Positions 1 to 6,956 are shown, counted from the first letter of the stretch. The stretch is DNA of 13,400 bases from Comamonadaceae bacterium (GCA_947451445.1 CANFZJ010000045.1:1-13400), one strand, 5' to 3'. The notes: generated from the sequence alone by a model not told the origin. Program-made: numbers and translations.

Positions 1-356
1 CTGGCCAGAAAGCTGTCGATCTGCTGGGTGATGGTCAGGGTGCTGCTGTTGCCCGCCGCGTCAGGCGTGGCGGTGGTGCGGGCCTGGCCCTGCGCGTAGA
101 CCTTGCCGCCACTGGCGCTGGCCGTGGCCGTCAGCCCGTAGCTGGCGGCCATCTGCTGCAGCCAGGTGGGGTTGGCCACGCCGTCGTTGACGGTGTAGCT
201 GGAACCGGTGGTCACCACGCTGAAGGAATCGCCAAAGCCAACCACGCGCGTCGGCACCAGCTGCGACTCGACGGAACTGGAACCACAGGCGGCCAACAGC
301 AGGGCCGACGCGCACACCGCGCCCACCAGGGCACGGCGCAAACTCAAAACGGTCAT
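1..356 (-). CDS. GDSL/SGNH-type esterase lipoprotein, N-terminal part (runs off the left edge)
   Basis: Reading leftward from an ATG at 356, the frame stays open to the window edge (118 codons). Residues 1-24 form a lipoprotein signal peptide: a basic start (LRR), a hydrophobic core and the lipobox LAAC with Cys24, so the protein is probably lipid-anchored in the outer membrane or on the periplasmic side. Residues 40-45 read GFGDSF, matching the block I motif of GDSL/SGNH hydrolases with Ser44 as the expected nucleophile; Phe replaces the usual Leu. The next segment (YTVNDGVANPTWLQQMAASYGL, then SASGGKVYAQGQAR and QQIDSFLA) follows the pattern of bacterial GDSL esterases with a conserved GG-A-GGAR-like block. 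The substrate is probably an ester such as a lipid or polyester, but this cannot be told from here. A Shine-Dalgarno GGAG lies at 363-366. The catalytic Asp-His end of the domain is outside the window, so it could still be a non-enzymatic relative. Confidence 0.72.
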   Translation of the reverse strand, partial: MTVLSLRRALVGAVCASALLLAACGSSSVESQLVPTRVVGFGDSFSVVTTGSSYTVNDGVANPTWLQQMAASYGLTATASASGGKVYAQGQARTTATPDAAGNSSTLTITQQIDSFLA

Positions 357-377
357 AGGGAACTCCAAAAACGATAA

Positions 378-536
378 GGGCTCAGTAAGTAATAAGTTGT
401 GCATTTGGCCGTCAGATTCGGGATGCAGTGCGAGGCGTGGAGCCCGCCGCATAGCTCCGCTATGCAAGGGATTCACAACGACACAATGCGCCCGAAGCTG
501 GCGAGACAAATGTGCAAGTTATTGCTTACTGAGCCC
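378..536. mobile_element. 159-bp full-length palindromic, MITE-like element
   Basis: Termini of 30 nt are near-perfect inverted repeats: 378-407 begins GGGCTCAGTAAG and 507-536 ends CTTACTGAGCCC, with only a few mismatches between the arms. The interior also pairs: 411-430 with 485-505 (TCGGG against CCCGA) and a core stem GCATAG-ctccg-CTATGC at 449-465. The centre of symmetry of the termini (457) coincides with the loop of the core stem, so the whole element can fold into one long hairpin. It holds no plausible gene. There is no clear target-site duplication. It lies between the end of the sua5 gene and the start of the lipoprotein gene, about 20 bp from that gene's ATG, and so forms most of its leader and possibly its promoter. 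It could be a non-autonomous transposon relic or a large REP-type palindrome. Confidence 0.75.
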
Positions 537-545
537 TGAGTTTAA

Positions 546-565
546 CGAGGCGGTGAGACGCCTCG
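546..565 (-). terminator. Hairpin after sua5, possible terminator
   Basis: A perfect 7-bp GC-rich stem (CGAGGCG at 546-552, CGCCTCG at 559-565) with a 6-nt loop starts 14 bp beyond the stop codon of the leftward purE-purK-sua5 set. Only a short, mixed T/A stretch follows on that strand, so it would be a weak intrinsic terminator or simply an RNA 3'-end stabiliser. Confidence 0.45.
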
Positions 566-578
566 CGGTAAAGAAAGT

Positions 579-1583
579 TCAAGCAGCGGAGGCCCGCTGC
601 AGCCGGTCGCGCACGCCTTCCCACTCCGGACTGTCCGGCGGGGTTTCGATCCAGATCAGGCGCACACCCTGGGCGTCGAAGTCGCGCAGCGCGGCAAACA
701 ACTGCTGGGCGGTAGCAGCAGCGTCGCCGGGCATGCGGCGCAGCAGCGCCTGGGGGGCCTGGCTTTGCAGCGGCGTGCGGTGGTAGATGGCAATCGAGGC
801 AGGCTGGCCATCCGGCACCTGGCCCAGCAGGTCCAGCGCGGCCTGCAGCGCGGTGGCGGTCATCAGCCGCACCTTGGCGGTGGGCGCGTAGTGCGCCTCC
901 AGCGTGCCCGAGGCACGCGGGTCGGGCGCGGCCAGTTCCGCCTGGGAGCGCAGCGGCTGGCCGCAGACCTGTTCGATCTGGGCGCGGCCAATGCTGCCGG
1001 GGCGCAGCAGCACGGGTACGCCCCGGGTGCAGTCCACGATGGTCGATTCAATGCCCATGGCGCAGGGGCCACCGTCCAGCACCAGCACCGTGCCGCCGAA
1101 CTCGGCCTGCACGTGGGCGGCGGTGGTGGGGCTGACGCGGCCAAATTTGTTGGCACTCGGCGCGGCCAGCCCGGCCACACCCAGCGCGGCACAGGCCTGC
1201 AGCACCGCCTGCGCCACCGGGTGCGCCGGGCAGCGCAGGCCGATGGAGTCTTGCCCGCCCGCCGCCGCCGCGCCCACGCCTGGGCGGCGCGGCAGGATCA
1301 AGGTCAAGGGGCCGGGCCAGAACGCGTCCATCAGCGCCTGGGCAAAGGCGGGCACGCTGGCGGCGAAATGGGCCACGCCCGCGTTGCCGGGAGCCAGGTG
1401 GACGATCAGCGGATGGTCGCTGGGGCGACCCTTGGCGGTGAATATCTTGGCCACGGCGCTGTCGCTGGACGCATCGGCTGCGAGGCCGTAGACCGTCTCG
1501 GTCGGCAGGCCCAGCAAATCACCGTCGGCCAGGGCCTGGGCGGCTTGCTGGATGGCTAGCGCAGAGTCACCGTTGAGCACCAT
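579..1583 (-). CDS. tsaC: L-threonylcarbamoyladenylate synthase, long Sua5 form
   Basis: The 334-residue protein makes threonylcarbamoyl-AMP from threonine, bicarbonate and ATP in the cytoplasm, the first step of t6A37 modification of ANN-decoding tRNAs. The YrdC domain shows PTETVYGL (27-34), KGRPSDHPL (51-59), PSAN (142-145), STIVD (180-184) and RPGSI (194-198). A linker with HYAPT (231-235) leads into a C-terminal Sua5 domain. The length therefore fits Sua5 (about 330-350 residues), not the short TsaC/YrdC (about 190). I chose the ATG at 1583 because the family begins just before the hydrophobic first helix. The open frame continues upstream to 1790, but only as an antiparallel shadow of purK's end. 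The start lies 2 nt after the purK stop, so it is probably co-translated with purE-purK. The symbol could equally be sua5. Confidence 0.93.
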   Translation of the reverse strand: MVLNGDSALAIQQAAQALADGDLLGLPTETVYGLAADASSDSAVAKIFTAKGRPSDHPLIVHLAPGNAGVAHFAASVPAFAQALMDAFWPGPLTLILPRRPGVGAAAAGGQDSIGLRCPAHPVAQAVLQACAALGVAGLAAPSANKFGRVSPTTAAHVQAEFGGTVLVLDGGPCAMGIESTIVDCTRGVPVLLRPGSIGRAQIEQVCGQPLRSQAELAAPDPRASGTLEAHYAPTAKVRLMTATALQAALDLLGQVPDGQPASIAIYHRTPLQSQAPQALLRRMPGDAAATAQQLFAALRDFDAQGVRLIWIETPPDSPEWEGVRDRLQRASAA

Positions 1584-1585
1584 GT

Positions 1586-2743
1586 TCAGAAGGCCTCGAT
1601 GCCGAGGATTTCCGCGGCTTGGCGTGCTGTGGCGCGGGCGGCGTCCACCGTGGCACCGGTGATGGTCAGGTGCCCCATCTTGCGGCCCCGGCTGGCGCTG
1701 GCTTTGCCGTACAGATGCAGATGCGCGCCGGGCAGGGCCAGCACGTCGGCCCAGGGCGGAGTGGCTGCCTTGTCCGAGCGCACAAACCACAGGTCGCCCA
1801 GCAAATTGAGCATCAGCGCCGGGCTGTGCTGGCGCGGCTGCACCAGTGGCAGGCCGGTGAGGGTGCGCACCTGCAGTTCAAACTGCGACACGTCGCAGCA
1901 GTCGATGCTGGCGTGGCCGCTGTTGTGCGGGCGCGGGGCGATCTCGTTGACCACCAGGCTGCCGTCGTCCAGCACAAAGAACTCGACGCACAACACGCCC
2001 ACGTAGTCCAGCTCGTTTGCTATAGATTTCGCAGCTGCCACCGCATGCTCTACCTGCGCTGGAGGCATATTTCCCTCATAAACCTCGGTGACAGCCAGAA
2101 TGCCGTCGCGGTGCAGGTTGCGCTGGATGGGCAGGTGGACGGCCTGGCCGTCGGCCCCACGCGCCACGATGACCGAACACTCAGCCGCCAGCGGCAGCAT
2201 CTTTTCCAGCACGCAGGGCACGCCCTTCAGGTCCAGCCAGGCCTGGGCCAGCTCGGCATAGGTCGCCACGCGCACCTGGCCTTTGCCGTCGTAGCCCAGG
2301 CGGGCGGTCTTCACAATGCCGGGCAGCAGGTCGTCGGTCACGGCGGCCAGCTGGGCGGCGGTTTCGATCACCGCGTAGGGTGCGCAAGGCACGCCGCAGG
2401 CCACGAAATGGGCTTTTTCTTGCGCCCGGTCCTGGGCGATGGCGACCGACGCCGCCGCAGGCGACACCGTGGTGTAGGCCGCCAAGCGGGCCAGCGCCGG
2501 AGCGGGCACGTTTTCAAACTCGGTGGTGATGGCCGCACAGGTCTCGGCCAGCTGGCCCAGGCCCGGCGCGTCCAGGTACTCGGCCACGATGTGCTGGTGG
2601 CTGACGCGCCCGGCCGGGCTGGCCGCGTCCGGGTCCAGTACCACGGTGAAGTAGCCCATGCTCTGCGCGGCGTGCACAAACATGCGGCCCAACTGGCCGC
2701 CGCCCATCACGCCCAGCGTGGCACCAGGAAGGATCGGTTTCAT
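1586..2743 (-). CDS. purK: N5-carboxyaminoimidazole ribonucleotide synthase
   Basis: PurK uses ATP and bicarbonate to convert AIR to N5-CAIR in de novo purine synthesis and hands the product to PurE. The 385-residue protein is full length. It has the N-terminal GGGQLGRM block (14-21), the family block TEFENVP (74-80), the ATP-grasp segment KTARLGYDGKGQ (145-156) and the metal/active-site block NEIAPRPHNSGH (266-277). The ATG at 2743 overlaps the purE stop as ATGA, which fixes the start and indicates translational coupling. Codons for about residues 223-243 coincide with a copy of the 61-nt interspersed repeat (2016-2076, antisense to the gene). The protein does not look longer than its relatives there, so the enzyme is probably active. 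Confidence 0.96.
   Translation of the reverse strand: MKPILPGATLGVMGGGQLGRMFVHAAQSMGYFTVVLDPDAASPAGRVSHQHIVAEYLDAPGLGQLAETCAAITTEFENVPAPALARLAAYTTVSPAAASVAIAQDRAQEKAHFVACGVPCAPYAVIETAAQLAAVTDDLLPGIVKTARLGYDGKGQVRVATYAELAQAWLDLKGVPCVLEKMLPLAAECSVIVARGADGQAVHLPIQRNLHRDGILAVTEVYEGNMPPAQVEHAVAAAKSIANELDYVGVLCVEFFVLDDGSLVVNEIAPRPHNSGHASIDCCDVSQFELQVRTLTGLPLVQPRQHSPALMLNLLGDLWFVRSDKAATPPWADVLALPGAHLHLYGKASASRGRKMGHLTITGATVDAARATARQAAEILGIEAF
2016..2076 (+). repeat. 61-nt interspersed repeat, copy inside purK
   Basis: It aligns without gaps to the intergenic copies at 4403-4463 and 6957-7017. It shares TTTGCTAT at the left end, AGCTGC near position 19, CGCA ending at position 30, ACCTGCGCT in positions 37-45 and TATTT near the right end. 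This AT-containing block stands out from the surrounding GC-rich purK codons. It lies antisense to purK and encodes residues of about 223-243 (around PPAQVEHAVAAAKSIA). Confidence 0.7.
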
Positions 2744-3249
2744 AGTACGGGCGGCAAGGTCATGTTGCGGGCCACTTCGGTCTGCGCGGTGCGGAAGGCT
2801 TCCAGCTGCGCGCGCAAAGCGGGGTTCTCGTTGGCCAGCAAGGCCACGGCAAACAGCGCCGCGTTGGCCGCACCCGCGTTGCCAATGGCGAAGGTAGCGA
2901 CCGGGATGCCCTTGGGCATTTGCACAATGCTGTGCAGCGAATCCACGCCGCTGAGGTGCTTGGTGCCCACCGGCACGCCCAGCACCGGCACGGGGGTTTT
3001 GGCCGCCAGCATGCCCGGCAGGTGGGCCGCGCCGCCCGCTCCCGCGATGATGGCTTTCAGCCCCCGGCCCGCTGCGGCCTCGGCGTAGGCAAACATGTCG
3101 TCGGGCATGCGGTGGGCGGATACGACCTGCGCTTCATAGGCGATGCCAAACTGTTGGAGAATCTGCACCGCGTGCTGCATGGTGTCCCAGTCGGAGCTGG
3201 AACCCATCACCACACCAATTTGAACCATTGAATTCATACGATTTTTCAT
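2740..3249 (-). CDS. purE: N5-carboxyaminoimidazole ribonucleotide mutase
   Basis: PurE moves the carboxylate of N5-CAIR to C4 to form CAIR, acting directly after PurK in the cytoplasm. The roughly 165-residue protein is the usual length for class I PurE. It shows GSSSDWDTM (16-24), SAHRMPDD (44-51, holding the catalytic His) and GAGGAAHLPGM (70-80). The SAHR motif and the partnership with purK both indicate the class I, N5-CAIR-using enzyme. Three in-frame ATGs (3249, 3237, 3228) precede the first strand; none has a strong Shine-Dalgarno sequence, so the start is uncertain by up to 7 residues. The stop overlaps the purK start. The gene is divergent from cnoX across a gap rich in inverted repeats. 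Confidence 0.95.
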   Translation of the reverse strand: MKNRMNSMVQIGVVMGSSSDWDTMQHAVQILQQFGIAYEAQVVSAHRMPDDMFAYAEAAAGRGLKAIIAGAGGAAHLPGMLAAKTPVPVLGVPVGTKHLSGVDSLHSIVQMPKGIPVATFAIGNAGAANAALFAVALLANENPALRAQLEAFRTAQTEVARNMTLPPVL

Positions 3250-3289
3250 TAAGTAGCCCGTTGTGGCCCACCGCCTCGCTGCAGTTCGA

Positions 3290-3374
3290 GCGCATCTTTT
3301 CCAGAAACACCGCAGAACTGGCTTTGCCAGGCTGCTGGTGTTGCCCCCTGCAAGGGGGGTGGCGAAAGATGCGC
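3290..3374. repeat. Nested palindromic repeat in the purE-cnoX divergent gap
   Basis: A 10-bp outer inverted repeat (GCGCATCTTT at 3290-3299, AAAGATGCGC at 3365-3374) encloses two further hairpins: CTGGC-ttt-GCCAG at 3318-3330 and CCCCCT-gca-AGGGGG at 3344-3358. The result is a branched, cruciform-like structure of 85 bp. It lies in the 192-bp gap (3250-3441) that must also hold the promoters of purE (leftward) and cnoX (rightward). I recall similar palindromes between genes in Comamonadaceae genomes but cannot verify that here. No clear -35/-10 pair or PurR-like operator was found. Confidence 0.6.
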
Positions 3375-3441
3375 AGCACTGTAGCCTGGGGGTGAGCCGC
3401 TTTGACTCTCGATTTTACTTTTTGCCCCAGCGGCCCCCACC

Positions 3442-4401
3442 ATGATCAACGTCACCACAGAAAATTTTGAAACCGATGTCATCCAGGCATCCATGACCAC
3501 CCCGGTGCTGGTCGATTTTTGGGCCCCCTGGTGCGGCCCCTGCAAGGTCATCGGGCCGCTGCTGGAAAAGATAGAGGCCGACTACGCAGGCCGCTTCACG
3601 CTGGTCAAAATCGACTCTGACCAAGAACAACAGCTGGCTGCCGCCTTCGGCATCCGCAGCATCCCCACCTGCATTCTGCTCATGAACGGCCAGCCGGTGG
3701 ACGGCTTCCAGGGCGCGCTGCCCGAAGGCCAGATCAAAGAATTCCTGGACAAGCACGTGCCCGCTGGCGAGCCCGCAGCCACTGAGCCCACCGAGACCGA
3801 GCTAGCCCTGGCGATGCTGGAGGCCGGTGACACCGACGCCGCCCTGCACCAGCTGCACCAGGCCCTGGCGCTGGACCCGGCCAACGACGACATCCGCTGC
3901 GACTACGTGCGCCTGCTCACCCAGTCCGGCCACCTCGAAGAAGCCGAAGCCGCGCTGCAGCCCACCCTGCGCTACATCCCGCTGCAGCTGCGCTTCGAGG
4001 CGCTGGGCCAGTGGATAAGCGCTCTCAATTTCGCAGCTAGTGACGCAGCACAGACCTGCGGAATTGCCGGTTTTGACGAGAAAATTGCAGCCAACAAACG
4101 CGACTTCGACGCCCGCTACGCCAAAGGCCGCGTGCTGCTGGCCCAAGGCGAATGGACCGCCGCCATGGACGAGCTGCTGGAGATCGTGATGCGCGACAAA
4201 AAATGGCACGACGAAGCCCCCCGCAAAGCCATCGTCGCCATCATGGAACTGCTGACCCCGCCCAAGCCCAAGGCCGCCGCCGACGCAGGCACCAAGAGCG
4301 CAGGCGGCATCGAGCTGTCCGGCAAAGCGGTGACCGAGCAAGACCCGCAGGCGCTGATGGTGGCCACCTACCGGCGCCGCCTGAGCATGATGTTGAATTG
4401 A
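3442..4401 (+). CDS. cnoX: CnoX-type co-chaperone: thioredoxin domain plus TPR repeats
   Basis: The 319-residue protein has an N-terminal thioredoxin fold (about 1-108) with WCGPC (Cys31 and Cys34) and the cis-proline loop SIPT (Pro75). A C-terminal helical TPR-like region (about 118-300) begins with ELALAMLEAGDTDAALHQLHQAL. This architecture is that of CnoX/YbbN, a chaperedoxin that protects proteins from oxidation and hands them to GroEL and DnaK. E. coli CnoX has lost the CXXC and lacks reductase activity, whereas many proteobacterial relatives keep CGPC, so this one may also reduce disulfides. There is no signal peptide, so it is cytoplasmic. The ATG lacks a good Shine-Dalgarno sequence. 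A degraded copy of the 61-nt repeat appears to lie within codons of about 193-213. It may otherwise be annotated simply as a tetratricopeptide thioredoxin. Confidence 0.9.
   Translation: MINVTTENFETDVIQASMTTPVLVDFWAPWCGPCKVIGPLLEKIEADYAGRFTLVKIDSDQEQQLAAAFGIRSIPTCILLMNGQPVDGFQGALPEGQIKEFLDKHVPAGEPAATEPTETELALAMLEAGDTDAALHQLHQALALDPANDDIRCDYVRLLTQSGHLEEAEAALQPTLRYIPLQLRFEALGQWISALNFAASDAAQTCGIAGFDEKIAANKRDFDARYAKGRVLLAQGEWTAAMDELLEIVMRDKKWHDEAPRKAIVAIMELLTPPKPKAAADAGTKSAGGIELSGKAVTEQDPQALMVATYRRRLSMMLN
4018..4078 (+). repeat. Probable diverged 61-nt repeat copy inside cnoX
   Basis: The block ATTTCGCAGC at 4028-4037 is identical to positions 11-20 of the purK copy. In the same register CGCA ends at position 30, ACCTGCG falls at positions 37-43 and TTTT near the right end, all without gaps. 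About half of all positions match, so this is weaker than the other copies. It is in sense orientation within cnoX. Confidence 0.4.
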
Positions 4402-4402
4402 G

Positions 4403-4463
4403 TTTGCTACTGAATCAATAGCTGCCTGCGCATATTCCACCTGCGCTGGCAGCCTATTTCACC
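4403..4463 (+). repeat. 61-nt interspersed repeat, intergenic copy A
   Basis: It begins 2 nt after the cnoX stop codon and fills almost all of the 72-bp convergent gap between cnoX and the second phnE. It aligns gap-free with the copy at 6957-7017 on the opposite strand, sharing TTTGCTA at the start, AATAGCTGC in the middle, ACCTGCGCT and CCTATTT. It contains imperfect internal complementarity (TGCGCA and TGCGCT blocks) but no T-tract terminator. Confidence 0.75.
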
Positions 4464-4473
4464 AAAAATCAGC

Positions 4474-5298
4474 TCACCGCCCCAACCCCCACCGCGCCAC
4501 CCGGCTCAACCCATCCACCAACGCCACCAGCACCAGCATCGCCGCCAGCACTGCGCTGGTAGCAGGCATCTGGAACAGGCCGAGGTGGAACACCAGCATC
4601 TGGCCCAGCCCGCCCGCCCCGACCACGCCCAGCACGGCGGCGGCGCGGATGTTGTTTTCCCAGCGGTACAGGGTGTAGCTGAGTAGCTGGGGCAGGATTT
4701 GCGGCAGGGTGGCGTAGGCCATCACCTGCAGCGCGCCCACGCCGCGCAGGCGCAGCGCCTGGGCGGGGCCGTCGGGGGCGTTTTCTAAACTTTCAGCAAA
4801 CAAACGGCCCAGCACGCCGGTGGTGTGCAGCGCCAGGGCCAACGTCCCAGCGAATGGCCCTAGCCCGGCGGCGACCAGCAGCAGCGTGGCCCAGACCAGT
4901 TCGGGGATGCTGCGCAGCGCGTTCAACAGCGCCCGGGTGGGACCGCGCCAGCGTGCCGGGTCGGCGGCGTGGGTTTTGCTGGCGGGCAGGGCCAGCGCCA
5001 AGCCGCACAGCGCCGCCAGCAGCGTGCCCAGGGCGGACATGGCCAGCGTCTCCAGCGTGGCAGCCAGCAGCTTGCGCAGAAAGGCGGCATCGCTGCGCGG
5101 CACCAGCAGCTCGGCGATGAAGCGGCCCATGCGGCGCAACGCGTCGGTAGACAAAAACTGCGCCCATTGCAGGTCCAGCGTGGCAAAGCTGGCCAGCACC
5201 AGCGCCAACACGCCCAGGCTGAACCACAGCGCCCGGGAGCGCGCGTGGAACAGCTGGGGCGGCAGCCGGTAGGTATCGTTGGCGGCTTTGGGGATCAT
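4474..5298 (-). CDS. phnE: PhnE-type ABC transporter permease, second copy
   Basis: This is a 274-residue inner-membrane permease with about six hydrophobic segments. Its cytoplasmic coupling (EAA) region is LPQILPQLLSYTLYRWENNIRAAAVLGVVGAGGLG, typical of PhnE and of phosphonate/phosphite importers. It would pair with the upstream PhnE to form the transmembrane channel driven by PhnC. I chose the ATG at 5298 because it overlaps the stop of the upstream permease as ATGA; the frame stays open much further upstream only as a shadow. It is the last gene of the transporter set, and the convergent gap to cnoX is only 72 bp. Substrate specificity cannot be read from the permease. Confidence 0.88.
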   Translation of the reverse strand: MIPKAANDTYRLPPQLFHARSRALWFSLGVLALVLASFATLDLQWAQFLSTDALRRMGRFIAELLVPRSDAAFLRKLLAATLETLAMSALGTLLAALCGLALALPASKTHAADPARWRGPTRALLNALRSIPELVWATLLLVAAGLGPFAGTLALALHTTGVLGRLFAESLENAPDGPAQALRLRGVGALQVMAYATLPQILPQLLSYTLYRWENNIRAAAVLGVVGAGGLGQMLVFHLGLFQMPATSAVLAAMLVLVALVDGLSRVARWGLGR

Positions 5299-6131
5299 CC
5301 GAGTCCTTTGCGCAACCAGGCGCTGACGCTGTCGGCCAGCCACACCAAAGCCATGAAAACCAGCAGCATGGTGCTGACCTCGGCCCCATTGAACATCTTC
5401 ATCGACGCGTCCATGTGCTGGCCCAGGCCGCCCGCGCCGACAAAACCCAGCACGGCAGACGAGCGAATGGCGCATTCCCAGCGGTAGACGGTGTAGCTGG
5501 TCAACTCCGCCGCGTTTTGCGGCAGCAGGCCATAGAAAAACGCCTGCAGCCGCCCGCTGCCATGGCGCAGCAGGGCCTGGGTGGCGGCCGGGTCGCCCGA
5601 CTCCAGAATCTCGGCGTAGACCTTGCCCAGCATGCCCGCGTAGGTGAGCGCAATCGCCAGCACACCCGAGGTGGGGCCCAGGCCGACCACGCGCACAAAC
5701 ACCAGCGCCCAGATCAGCTCGGGCACGCTGCGCAGCAAAATCAGCAGCCAGCCCACGGCCAGGCGCAGCGCAGCGCCCAATGGAGCCATGCGCCCGGTCA
5801 GCGCGGAGATGGACAGTACCCGCACCGACACCAGCGTGAGTGGAATCGCCAGCAGCAGCGCCAGGCTGATGCCCGCCGTCGCCATCGCCACGGTGCGCCA
5901 GGTCTCGGCGGCCACGGTCAGCAGAAAGCCGGGCTCCAGTTGGGGCGGGAAGAAGTCGCCCACAAAACGCAGCGTGGGCCGCAGGCTGTCCGGGTCCAGC
6001 AGCAGCCAGGGTTTGAATTCGGTCAGAGTCAGCAGCGGCCAGAGCAGCACAGTCGCTGCCAGTAGCCAGAACAGGCGGGCGTGCCAAGCCGGGTCGCGTT
6101 GCATGGCTGGGGTGCGCGCCATGCGCTTCAT
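5295..6131 (-). CDS. phnE: PhnE-type ABC transporter permease, first copy
   Basis: This is a 278-residue inner-membrane permease. A hydrophobic N-terminal segment (LFWLLAATVLLWPLLTL) is followed by further membrane helices, the segment RSVPELIWALVFVRVVGLGP and the coupling loop LPQNAAELTSYTVYRWECAIRSSAVLGFVGAGGLG. It is homologous in layout to the next gene, so the importer has two different PhnE subunits, as in several phosphonate and phosphite transporters. The ATG at 6131 overlaps the phnC stop as ATGA; another in-frame ATG at 6137 would add two residues. The same overlap style at both ends points to a tightly coupled phnC-phnE-phnE unit. Confidence 0.88.
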   Translation of the reverse strand: MKRMARTPAMQRDPAWHARLFWLLAATVLLWPLLTLTEFKPWLLLDPDSLRPTLRFVGDFFPPQLEPGFLLTVAAETWRTVAMATAGISLALLLAIPLTLVSVRVLSISALTGRMAPLGAALRLAVGWLLILLRSVPELIWALVFVRVVGLGPTSGVLAIALTYAGMLGKVYAEILESGDPAATQALLRHGSGRLQAFFYGLLPQNAAELTSYTVYRWECAIRSSAVLGFVGAGGLGQHMDASMKMFNGAEVSTMLLVFMALVWLADSVSAWLRKGLG

Positions 6132-6955
6132 CGGCAATGCATCACCACGGGGGCGGCACCGCCGAGCGGCTCGGACACATGCACCGGGTCGTGCAGCTCG
6201 TCCAGGTGCTGGGCGTACAGGCTGTGCAGGCGCTCGGGGGTGACCTGCGCGGTGGGCAGGTCGAACACGACGGCCCCATCACGCAGGCCCAGGATGCGCG
6301 GGAAGTGCGCCAGTGCCATGTCCACATGGTGCAGGCTGGTTACCAGCGTAGCGCCCCGGGCCTGGGCGGCCTGGGTGAGGGTGCGCATGGCCTGCTGGGC
6401 GCGGGCCGGGTCCAGGGCGGACAGGGGTTCGTCCACCAGCCACAGCCGGGCGTCGGCCACCAGGGCGCGGGCCAGGCCGACGCGCTGGCGTTCGCCGCCA
6501 GACAGGCGGTCCACCCGCTCGAACAGCTTGTCGGCCAGGTCGAACTGGGCCAGCGCGGACTCGGCAGCCGGAATGTCCACCGGGTACAGCAGGCTGCGCA
6601 GACTGCGCCACAGGCCCATGGCGGGCAGTTGTCCGGCCAGCACGGCGGTGACGACCCGCTGGCGCGGCGGCAGCGGCGGCAGCTGCGGCGCGATGAACAG
6701 GCTGCGGCGCAGGCGCTGCAGGGCCGCACGCGGCTGCATCCAGGGGTCGCTGCCGTCCAGCAACACCTGCCCCGCCGAGGGGCGCAGCGCGCAGCCCAGC
6801 AGGTGCAGCAGAGTCGTCTTGCCCGCGCCCGACGGGCCGATCACCGCCACCTGCTCGCCCGGGGCCAGCGCCAGGGCGATGCTGCGCAGCGCGGGCGGCG
6901 TGTGGGCGCTGGCGGCAGGGTGCCGGGCCGTGGTGTTGAGGAGCTGGATTTTCAT
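6128..6955 (-). CDS. phnC: PhnC-type ABC transporter ATP-binding protein
   Basis: The 275-residue ATPase subunit shows Walker A GPSGAGKTT (40-48), the signature LSGGERQRVGLARAL (151-165), Walker B LWLVDEP (171-177) and an H-loop in TSLHH (206-210). The segment VLAGQLPAMGLWRSLRSLLYP (105-125) corresponds to the insertion typical of PhnC, which supports assignment to the phosphonate-type family over other importers. It would energise the two PhnE permeases. The ATG at 6955 has no recognisable Shine-Dalgarno sequence: a 61-nt repeat copy abuts the start codon and supplies the leader. The gene is separated from phnD by a 183-bp repeat-filled gap. Confidence 0.9.
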   Translation of the reverse strand: MKIQLLNTTARHPAASAHTPPALRSIALALAPGEQVAVIGPSGAGKTTLLHLLGCALRPSAGQVLLDGSDPWMQPRAALQRLRRSLFIAPQLPPLPPRQRVVTAVLAGQLPAMGLWRSLRSLLYPVDIPAAESALAQFDLADKLFERVDRLSGGERQRVGLARALVADARLWLVDEPLSALDPARAQQAMRTLTQAAQARGATLVTSLHHVDMALAHFPRILGLRDGAVVFDLPTAQVTPERLHSLYAQHLDELHDPVHVSEPLGGAAPVVMHCR

Positions 6956-6956
6956 A

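Noticed and set aside
371..543. Target-site duplication around the 159-bp palindrome
   Set aside because: Flanks (GATAA on the left, TGAGT on the right) do not form a direct repeat, so insertion by transposition is not proven.
1541..1583. TCTGCGCTAGCCATCC near the sua5 start as a repeat fragment
   Set aside because: Only one short block matches and the expected flanking blocks are absent.
1584..1790. Upstream extension of the sua5 frame by 69 residues
   Set aside because: The extra part overlaps purK's conserved C-terminus on the same strand, has an Arg/Gly/Pro-rich shadow composition and no family homology; the ATG at 1583 fits the Sua5 N-terminus and operon spacing.
1619..3088. Long rightward open frame of 489 codons across purK and purE
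   Set aside because: It is antisense to two certain genes, rich in His/Gly/Arg/Gln as expected of a complementary-frame shadow, and shows no domain.
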